Source: Rhodothermales bacterium (GTDB taxonomy: Bacteria > Bacteroidota > Rhodothermia > Rhodothermales > Bin80). Taken from it: a stretch of 64,000 bases of DNA. Made by a program: the position numbers and the translations under genes. Below are positions 28,051-34,465 of this stretch, in pieces (position 1 is the stretch's first letter; every line of letters starts with the position of its first letter). The notes under the pieces were generated by a model. The model saw nothing but the letters and a program-made list of their open reading frames with translations, did not search any database and was not told where the DNA came from. Location of the stretch: the NCBI GenBank assembly GCA_958296045.1, contig CATQHT010000002.1, positions 62,001 through 126,000 of the forward strand, given 5' to 3'.

Positions 28051-28242
28051 CCACAACCCTCTTGCTTGGTCGAGCGTCGTATGCAGTCGTGGTCCAAGTC
28101 AGCCCAGTGTGCGAGGATGCCCTCGACTCCACAACCCTCTTATTTGGTCGAGCGTCGTATGCAGTCGTGGTCCAAGTCAGCCCAGTGTGCGAGGATGCCC
28201 TCGACTCCACAACCCTCTTATTTGGTCGAGCGTCGTATGCAG
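28051..28242. repeat. 78-bp tandem repeat, 2.5 copies, inside IS copy 1
   Basis: Units begin CCACAACCCTCTT at 28051, 28129 and 28207, the last being a 36-bp partial. Units 1 and 2 differ only by GC to AT in the CTTGC/TTATT part. 78 is a multiple of three, so the amplification keeps the transposase C-terminal frame. Absent from the other IS copies. Confidence 0.9.
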
Positions 28243-29409
28243 GGCAAATGCCAACAGGTTGAGGGTGGCTAACAGGTTTGCCAGCCGATTTTGCCATGCC
28301 CGAAGTTGTGTTTGAAGTTCTGTCCGTGTCGTGCGATGCAGTTGAAGCACTCGTTCTCGATCTTCCATCGAGCCCGCCCACAACGAGCAACCTCCTGTAC
28401 ATTGTACTTCGTTACCGTCAGGCTGGTGAAGAGCGTCGTGTAGAAGGTCTGCTTGTAGGTGCCCTGCTTTTGGCGTAACCGCACGGTCTTTTCCACCCAT
28501 GTGCCGTGTACGGCATCGTCCGTGTTCCGAATCGGCAGATCGGTCATCCAGCGATAGCAGTGCTCTTCGTAGCGACGTGTTTTCTTGTTCTGCACCCGGA
28601 TCCAACCGGTGCTCTGGATATAGCGCTCGTGTAAAACTTGAATAGCGTGCTATGCGACTTGGGTTTGACCACAAACAGGAAATCGGCGCCCGCATGGAGC
28701 ACCTGTTGGCAGAAGGGGTGTGTGGCATATAGGGCATCTCCCAGATATACCGGACGATAGCGAGCCATGCGAGCTCCCCACTTCGTTAACCATCGCTTAG
28801 CGGCATTGATCTCACAATCCTGCTTGCGACGCCGCACCGAGTGCTGGTCGCCAGGATCATCCTGTGTGCGGACAAACTCTGGCATCAACGGTACCACCCG
28901 GTTGTGCTCTGGAGCCACCACAACCGCCGCCACCATGGTATGGAAGAACGAGGGACGCTTGTCTTTGCCCGTGCGACGCGAGGAGCATTGCTGACATGGA
29001 TTGTCCGAGAGGAATGAAACTCGAGGCCATCAAGCGCCACGAGGATCCGATCCCTCAGACGTACAAACGGCGAAAAGTCTCCCTTGGAACGAAGCGTATC
29101 CAGCAGGTGCAGATACAGGAGCTGAAATGAATCTGGCACTAGGCGGTCCAGCAGATTGCGGATCTGCCCGTCAGAGGGAATGCCTTGCATGCCAAACAGC
29201 GTCTGGCAGTTGGAACGGCCCACGTCGTCCTGCATCCTCCGCTGAAAAGCAAGAAAGGAGGGCGATTGCAGAAAGAAGCAGGCAAATGCGCTCAACACAG
29301 CATCGGCCAGCGTATATCGCAGATTGGGCCCCTGACGGTTATCCTCAAATGTACTGGCGGCCGATCGGATGCGTTTCAGCACATCGCGCAGCAGCTTGCT
29401 TGGTTTCAT
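28177..29409 (-). pseudogene. DDE transposase of IS copy 1, frameshifted
   Basis: Coding trace of about 400 codons. The first part (29409-28990) runs MKPSKLLRDVLKRIRSAAST to the first catalytic Asp region (VALDGLEFHSSRTIH). A one-base deletion right after IH destroys the expected HCQQCSS motif and shifts the frame, which continues as MVAAVVVAPEHNRVV and LGDALYATHPFCQQV in another frame. A second shift follows KSHSTLFKF (four Ts where copy 3 has five). The last part holds the catalytic Glu region (RARWKIENECFNC). The product cannot be made without two recoding events. Family placement within the IS4 superclass is uncertain. Confidence 0.8.
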
Positions 29410-29666
29410 GGGTGTACCTCAGTGAAAGATAAAAGCACCCTATAGCAGGACATCGCAGGACCGGTATTGCCACTCCATACGCCCATCATACACATATTGC
29501 TTGCTAAACAAGTATCCCCGTAGCCTCTACATGCATCTAAATTTAGAATCGCTGGCTCAACTTGGTCTTAACTGCTTCTGAACTTCGAGCTTTGTTCTCA
29601 CCCTCGCCAGCCCGGGGCAGGTCGCCCTGCCAGCCCCGGTGCGGGCAACCGATTCCTTGGGCCTCT

Positions 29667-30299
29667 TTACGCCAAGAGCGCCGTGTCCTCCCCCGTCCCC
29701 CGGGCCAGGAACTCCGCCCACTGCTCCATCAGGACACGCCGGCGCTCGAACAGGTCCGAGCGGGCATAGGCCGCTTCCACCCGGTTGCGGATCACATGCG
29801 ACAACGCCGTCTCCATCACCGCATGGTGTGCATCGGTCTGCTCCCCCGCCCAGTCCCGGAACCCATGCGGCATGGCTCCGATTCCCAGTTCCCGCAGCAG
29901 GGTGCTGAGATCGCGGTCTGGCAGTGGGCCACCGGCCGGAGATGGAAACGCCAGATCGGAAGATCTCTCGATCCGCCTCGCCTCGGCCAGAATCTTCCGC
30001 GCTCCCGCAGACAACGGCATCCGGTGCCCTCTCTGGTGCTTCATACGTTCCGGGGGAACCGTCCACACCCCAGCCTCCAGGTCGATCTCCGCCCAGCACG
30101 CGCCGCGCCTCTCCCCCTACTGGCACGCCGTTAGCACCAGGAACTCGAAGCCGAGCTTAACCGCCTCGTCTGCCCCGGACTGCCGCACCGTCCAGATTGC
30201 CCCGGCCACCTCCCCGTAGGGTAGCGCCTTAAAGTGGCGTTGGATACCGCTCTGTTTCGGCAGCGCGGCCCCGAGCGCCTCCCCAGCCGGATTGTTCAT
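29667..30299 (-). pseudogene. P4-type tyrosine recombinase (integrase), C-terminal half, broken
   Basis: From 30299 the frame reads ALPKQSGIQRHFKALPYGEV and FEFLVLTACQ, hits TAG at 30117, then continues GERRGVCWAEIDLE, VWTVPPERMKHQRGHRMPLS, MPHGFRDWAGEQTDA and VEAAYARSDLFERRRVL to the stop at 29667. This is the catalytic domain of P4-like integrases. The Arg of the usual TAxRxGE motif is lost at the stop, HGFR is kept but the following SSF is deleted, and the catalytic Tyr (AAYARSD) remains. The N-terminal DNA-binding domain is missing: the frame ends 4 bases from the CRISPR repeat at 30304. Confidence 0.8.
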
Positions 30300-30303
30300 C
30301 CGG

Positions 30304-30726
30304 GTTTCAATCCCCTAATGAGCGGGGCAGGCGTTGCGGGGTGCTTGGATTGGAAAGAGCTCCCGTTGTCGGCACGCTAGTTTCAATCCCCTAATGAGCG
30401 GGGCAGGCGTTGCGGGTTCAGCGACAGCCAGATCTCCGAGCCGGCCTTGCGGATCGTTTCAATCCCCTAATGAGCGGGGCAGGCGTTGCGGGCTGGAGCG
30501 ATACGTCGAGGCGGCCGAGTATTTCGGCCACATGTTTCAATCCCCTAATGAGCGGGGCAGGCGTTGCGGGGGCACACGCATCCCGCCAAAGATGGGACCG
30601 ATGAGCGTGTGTTTCAATCCCCTAATGAGCGGGGCAGGCGTTGCGGGTTCAAGAAGTATTACCCATACGCAATCCTCGTCCTGTTCATTGTTTCAATCCC
30701 CTAATGAGCGGGGCAGGCGTTGCGGG
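30304..30726 (-). CRISPR. CRISPR array, six 37-bp repeats and five spacers
   Basis: Six identical 37-base repeats start at 30304, 30380, 30456, 30534, 30611 and 30690 (plus strand GTTTCAATCCCC ... GGCGTTGCGGG). Spacers are 39, 39, 41, 40 and 42 bases. Read on the minus strand the repeat ends in ATTGAAAC, the 8-base tag typical of type I-B/III-like crRNAs, so transcription is probably from high to low coordinates. This agrees with the cas2 remnant and leader lying at higher coordinates. No intact cas gene is in the window. Confidence 0.97.
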
Positions 30727-30830
30727 GGCGCCTTGTGAGCCTCGAAAGCAATCGCAACGCCATTATGAAGGCTCAATCGGCTGGTAGCAAGCACCGTGAT
30801 GGCCAATATAAGCTTTTTTCCATGTCAAAA
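30727..30830 (-). promoter_or_regulatory. Putative CRISPR leader with promoter
   Basis: Stretch upstream of the array on the minus strand. It contains TTGCTA (30790-30785) and CATAAT (30767-30762) separated by 17 bases, a fair sigma70-like pair about 35 bases before the first repeat, and an A/T-rich run at 30808-30828. The leader role follows from orientation; the promoter is a guess from matches to consensus. Confidence 0.35.
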
Positions 30831-30895
30831 CCATCTAGACGCAAGGAAATTGGGGCACTTACCTCCTATCGACATGGCGACCTCTCGACGTACGT

Positions 30896-30946
30896 GAAAT
30901 TCGTAACCCCATGGTAGTCCCAAAAAGGGCCGAGGTTACGAATTTC
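30896..30946. repeat. Imperfect palindrome site 1 (outer arms GAAATTCGTAACC / GGTTACGAATTTC)
   Basis: Two perfect 13-base arms at 30896-30908 and 30934-30946 enclose 25 bases. The enclosed part has a small CCC-AAAAA-GGG stem. The 10 inner arm bases are repeated exactly at site 2 (31223-31267). Confidence 0.85.
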
Positions 30947-31015
30947 TCGCGTACAGTGCGCTCGCGAAGCGAGAATGGCTCTATCTCCTGAGCAACAAAC
31001 GGCACCTCCCTACTC

Positions 31016-31171
31016 ATGTCGGACCATCCGACCGACAATCCGCAGCCACTTGACCACCCGATTCAGGACCACCGACCACAAGACAGCCGCCCCCGGAAAC
31101 GCCCAGATGTATGGGACCAGTTAAGGCAATACCCAATGCGCATACTCGGCGGTCACATTGGTAGACTATAA
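31016..31171 (+). CDS. Candidate 51-residue protein between two palindromes
   Basis: A short frame from ATG 31016 to TAA 31171. It begins MSDHPTDNPQPLDHPIQDH, is rich in Pro, His, Asp and Arg in the first half, and ends in a likely amphipathic helix (DVWDQLRQYPMRILGGHIGR). No clear ribosome binding site and no known family. Support is its protein-like composition and its position: it is the only fair frame between two palindromes with the same arms. A transposase scrap is an alternative. Confidence 0.3.
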   Translation: MSDHPTDNPQPLDHPIQDHRPQDSRPRKRPDVWDQLRQYPMRILGGHIGRL

Positions 31172-31222
31172 GCAAGTCGAAGAACAAACCGGCGGCTGCA
31201 GGACTGATTTCCACGGCCCGGA

Positions 31223-31267
31223 TTCGTAACCCCCCTGCATGTCAGGAACCGTTGGAGGTTACGAATG
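31223..31267. repeat. Imperfect palindrome site 2 (outer arms ATTCGTAACC / GGTTACGAAT)
   Basis: Arms at 31223-31232 and 31258-31267 enclose 25 bases, the same spacing as site 1. The core differs and has its own CCTG-CATGT-CAGG stem. It ends 5 bases from the stop of the cas2 remnant. Confidence 0.85.
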
Positions 31268-31272
31268 ACCGC

Positions 31273-31452
31273 TTAAGCGATAAAGACCTGCTCCTCGCCA
31301 ACACTGCCCGCGGTCGCACTCGCACCAACATGCTGGCGACGATCTGGACATCTGGCACATAACGTGTATACGGCCACCTGATCATCCGCCAGCTCAATGA
31401 GCGCACGGCCACGAGCCAGACACCGCTCAAAGTGGCGCCGATCAACCTTCAC
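31273..31452 (-). pseudogene. cas2: cas2 remnant, C-terminal exon
   Basis: Sixty codons from the intron boundary to TAA: VKVDRRHFERCLARGRALIE, then LADDQVAVYTLCARCPDRRQ, ending VGEEQVFIA. This fits the last two thirds of Cas2, where a beta strand and helix are followed by D-S/Q-V-R/A-V-Y-x-L-C-x-x-C and a short final strand. The N-terminal ferredoxin-fold strand with the catalytic Asp is missing; a group II intron end replaces it. It lies on the same strand as, and upstream of, the CRISPR array, where cas2 normally sits. Confidence 0.65.
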
Positions 31453-31523
31453 ATCGCGGTAGCCCCAGGGTTTCCCCTGGGGCCCCGCACACATCCGTGC
31501 GTGCGCACTAACGTACACGGCTC
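31453..31523 (-). mobile_element. Group II intron 3' end (domains V-VI) joined to cas2
   Basis: Minus strand from 31523: GAGCCGTGTACG ... CACGG, a domain V-like hairpin, then a perfect 9-bp hairpin with GAAA loop (GCCCCAGGG / CCCTGGGGC), then TACCGCGAT. The A eight bases from the AT end fits the branch point, and AT fits the AY 3' end. The next base starts an in-frame cas2 codon. The intron's upstream parts are not found before the IS at 31811, so it was truncated. Confidence 0.6.
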
Positions 31524-31810
31524 TTCCCGCAGGTCGCGCTGTTGCGCACGACGTTAGGAAGGGTTACCCCACTTCGAGCCGTAAGCGGTATGCCTATGCC
31601 GCGACTGTGGCTCTGAGTCTGCAGCCATCGAACAGATTCACAAAATCCGGCACAGCGTCGACGGTAGCCCTTTGCCATCTGATACCCTCCAATGATGAAA
31701 CCACAATACATACCAACAGCCTCTGGACCCTACGGCTCCATCGGGATGCCAACGCGCTCGCCAACCCGTTGCTCTGCCAAATCAAGTGTTGCACTTCCTT
31801 GTTAAGCGGG
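31524..31810. other. Unassigned DNA between intron tail and truncated IS
   Basis: 287 bases. It may be intron domain I-IV sequence. Minus-strand frames exist (for example ending near 31594) but show no reverse transcriptase or maturase motif. Confidence 0.35.
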
Positions 31811-32647
31811 CCTGTTTGTGGTCAAACCCAAGTCGCATCGCACGCTATTCAAGCTTTATACGAGCGCTATATCCAGAGCACCGATTGGATCCGGGTGCAG
31901 AACAAGAAGACACGTCGCTACGAAGAGCACTGCTATCGCTGGATGACCGATCTGCCGATTCGGAACACGAATGATGCCGTACACGGCACATGGGTGGAAA
32001 AGACCGTGCGTGTACGCCAAAAGCAGGGCACCTACAAGCAGACCTTCCACACGACGCTCTTCACTAGCCTGACGGTAACGATGCACAATGTACAGGAGGT
32101 TGCTCGTTGTGGGCGGGCGCGCTGGAAGATCGAGAACGAGTGCTTCAACTGCCTCGCACGACACGGACAGAACTTCAAACACAACTTCGGGCATGGCAAA
32201 AATGGGCTGGCAAACCTGTTAGCCACCCTCAACCTGTTGGCATTTGCCGTGCATACGACGCTCGACCAAGTAAAAGGGTTGTGGAAGCAATGCCAAGCAT
32301 CCTACCAGGTGCGGCGCGATTTCTTTGAGGCGTTGCGGGCACGTACGATAGGCTACCCAATCCCCGACTGACGAAGTCTCTGGGAAAGCATGTTGTACCG
32401 TCGTTCGCCTCCGCTGGCGCTTTCCGTCGCGAGAGCCTGAAAGATTGTATGCCGTAAACAGGATAACTGGGAATTCCAGAGGCCTGGAAGGTCGTCTTAT
32501 GTCTCGGGCGGATTGGTGGCGCCTCAAAGGTAGCTTCTCATTGCCTGTTTCCGTCCACCAACCGCCTACCTCACAGCCCGCGTGCGCGTAGCCTACCGCA
32601 AAACAAGATCCGTTCCCCCATCGAACGCCCCAAATTTAGAATCGCTG
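31811..32647 (+). mobile_element. Insertion sequence, island copy 2, 5'-truncated
   Basis: Similarity to copy 3 starts at CCTGTTTGTGGTC (31811) and ends at the inverted repeat AAATTTAGAATCGCTG (32632-32647). It encodes the transposase part after VVKPKSH, with the same 4-base run near 31855 as copy 1, and the final catalytic-Glu segment RARWKIENECFNC. The left half, including the left inverted repeat, is gone. It is inverted relative to copy 1. Confidence 0.85.
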
Positions 32648-32736
32648 CGTTGCCTCCGCTACTGTTGCAATATTCGCGCTGGCGGCTTAATATGGCAAGG
32701 TGTCATTGGGTCCCGATTCACCACTTCAAATTGCTG

Positions 32737-33225
32737 ATGCCATCTAACACCACGTCTGCCGTTATCGGCGGCCTCGCCGGTGCGCTCATTGCGGTTGCCT
32801 TCCAGGTCTTGGCAGAGTACGTAAACGATATTATCGGTTTGATCGCGTGCTTTTCCTATGTGGCCTGCGGGCTGATAGCCGTCTGGCATTACACCACCGT
32901 GAATTCGCTCACGCTCACAGGAGGTCAAGGCGTCAAGCTTGGCATGTTCGCAGGGGTCGTCGGTGCCATTGTGGGCACAGTGCTGCACTATGTGCTTCAG
33001 GCATTCGGCGTCTTGGCCAACAAGGAACAGGCGCTGGAAGAAGCCAGAAATGAGGTCGAGGCTGCAGGCGGCCAGGGTTTGGAATTTGCAGAAGGCATGA
33101 TCGAGTTCTTTTATGGGCTTGGCGGCATCGTCTTCGGACTTGTGTTGGGTGTGGTCATGGGCCTAGTGGGCGGTGCGATCGGGCGCGCTATCTGGAAGCA
33201 CGGCGAAGAAGAGGACGAGTCCTGA
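32737..33225 (+). CDS. Small membrane protein, paralogue 2 of 3
   Basis: 162 residues from ATG 32737 (MPSNTTSAVIGGLAGALIAV). Four predicted helices: about 8-28, 33-52 (IIGLIACFSYVACGLIAVWH), 68-90 (GVKLGMFAGVVGAIVGTVL) and 128-152 (GLVLGVVMGLVGGAIG). An acidic loop rich in Glu separates helices 3 and 4, and the tail is acidic (HGEEEDES). Closest to paralogue 3 (both have IAVWHYT and LT-GG-GVK-GMF-GV). Function unknown; inner membrane. The island IS ends 89 bases upstream, so its native promoter may be lost. Confidence 0.7.
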   Translation: MPSNTTSAVIGGLAGALIAVAFQVLAEYVNDIIGLIACFSYVACGLIAVWHYTTVNSLTLTGGQGVKLGMFAGVVGAIVGTVLHYVLQAFGVLANKEQALEEARNEVEAAGGQGLEFAEGMIEFFYGLGGIVFGLVLGVVMGLVGGAIGRAIWKHGEEEDES

Positions 33226-33651
33226 TGCAGCCGTCCAAAGCGCTGCGCCGAACCCGAACGACTTACGAGGAGACTCTCCTGCCTACAGTGCTTTGGCTTT
33301 AGAATCCGCGTGTTCTGTGAACGGAAGGTGCGCAATACACGCAGAGGCTGGGCGTACGCAGCTGTAGTTCGCCTGATGTATGGGTGGCTGGCATCCTCGC
33401 CGGTCTGCGGTGCACTTGCATAGATGCACTACTTGCCAAGTGTGCTGGCACCAGCCCACTGGGAGAAGTAGGCCAGCCTGCGTATATTGAGCCTTCATAT
33501 GATCTGTGCCCGCTAAGGGGCAGGCGGCCGAGTAGCGCGTGCCTGTTGCGGTGGCATGCTGGGCGCGCAGTGATCTGCACGAAGCGGCGAGGTTGCTAGC
33601 GCATTTAGAAACCTCGCAAGCGGCCGCACATTGAGTGTGTCGAAACCAATC
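33226..33651. other. Intergenic region between paralogues 2 and 3
   Basis: 426 bases. Several short overlapping frames on both strands, none with a recognisable motif or good start. No RNA or repeat seen. Confidence 0.4.
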
Positions 33652-34224
33652 ATGGGTGACGCTATCGTGCCGAGATTTACTTCTGTCGTGTTGGGCGGGC
33701 TTGCCGCGACCGTCGCGGTGCTCCTATTCAGCTATCTGGGCAGCACAGGAGGGTTTCCTCCGAACCCGTTGTATGGATGTCTCGCTTGTCTGTCGTATAT
33801 GATCAGCGGACTCGTAGCGGTATGGCACTACACGTCGGAGTATAGTGTGACGCTCTCTGGCGGCGAAGGCGTCAAGATTGGGATGTTTTCGGGTGTTACG
33901 GCGGGAGTGCTTGCCGCGATTGTCGTGTTCCTGCTCACGGTGCTTGGCGTGATGCCAGGGCCTGAGGAGATGCTAGAGGCAATGGAGCGAAGCGGGATGT
34001 TGGACCAGCCGGGCGCTGAGTTTTCCGTTCGTATGATGGAGATGTTCAGTGGACCGCTGGGTTTTGTTATTTCTCTGGTGCAGGGCACGGTAGTAGGTGG
34101 CGTAATGGGCGGCGGCAAGGTCCGATTCGACGCACGTCGCTGGCTTAACCTGTCGCGGATGCGCACAGCCCTGCGAGGCTGTGCGGGGTATCTTGGCTTG
34201 GACGATGCGCTGGGCCCATGGTGA
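33652..34224 (+). CDS. Small membrane protein, paralogue 3 of 3
   Basis: 190 residues from ATG 33652 (MGDAIVPRFTSVVLGGLAAT); a TTG seven codons upstream is also possible. Helices as in paralogue 2: YGCLACLSYMISGLVAVWHY, then SVTLSGGEGVKIGMFSGVTA. The loop holds PGPEEMLEAMERSGMLDQPG, close to EVMEALTASGALDGPG of paralogue 1. The last 40 residues (KVRFDARRWLNLSRMRTALR ...) are basic and unlike the short tails of the other two, so the C-terminus may be altered or fused. Function unknown. Confidence 0.65.
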   Translation: MGDAIVPRFTSVVLGGLAATVAVLLFSYLGSTGGFPPNPLYGCLACLSYMISGLVAVWHYTSEYSVTLSGGEGVKIGMFSGVTAGVLAAIVVFLLTVLGVMPGPEEMLEAMERSGMLDQPGAEFSVRMMEMFSGPLGFVISLVQGTVVGGVMGGGKVRFDARRWLNLSRMRTALRGCAGYLGLDDALGPW

Positions 34225-34465
34225 ATTGCCTCACGCGTTGCCGGTGATGTCGCGGACGACCGAAGCCACCTTGGCCTAGAAGAAGTGCTTTTGCGCGCTC
34301 CCGTCCAGCAGCCGAAATCGTGCAGCAGTGTCGCAGGAGTCATGAGAATGTTCATGCCGAATAATGTTACCGACCGCAGCCAGGCTCGAGCCAATGAATC
34401 TGGCATGGAGTCAGGGGTAAGCAGATAGGTATTCCTCAATCTGGGATCCCGAGTAGTTTGTCCAC
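34225..34465. other. Intergenic region upstream of the methylase
   Basis: 241 bases with nothing recognisable. Methylase promoter expected here. Confidence 0.4.

Larger units (their letters stand above)
27688..29554 (-). mobile_element. Insertion sequence, island copy 1 (IS4-superclass DDE, ISNCY-like)
   Basis: Bounded by 16-bp inverted repeats: CAGCAATTCTAAATTT at 27688 and AAATTTAGAATCGCTG at 29539. 1867 bp, transposase on the minus strand. The same element occurs truncated at 31811-32647 and in full at 59429-61142. It differs from the latter mainly by an extra 156 bp of tandem repeat. No target-site duplication is evident. Confidence 0.88.

Noticed and set aside
28051-28242. A second CRISPR array
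   Set aside because: Full 78-bp units repeat without variable spacers and lie inside transposase coding sequence.
30896-31267. True integron attC sites
   Set aside because: The arms TCGTAAC/GTTACGA break the RYYYAAC/GTTRRRY consensus and no IntI gene is visible. Kept only as a hypothesis in the findings.
27688-32647. Target-site duplication proving transposition of the whole island
   Set aside because: GCCTCC occurs on both flanks, but at different distances from the inverted repeats, so it is not a valid duplication.
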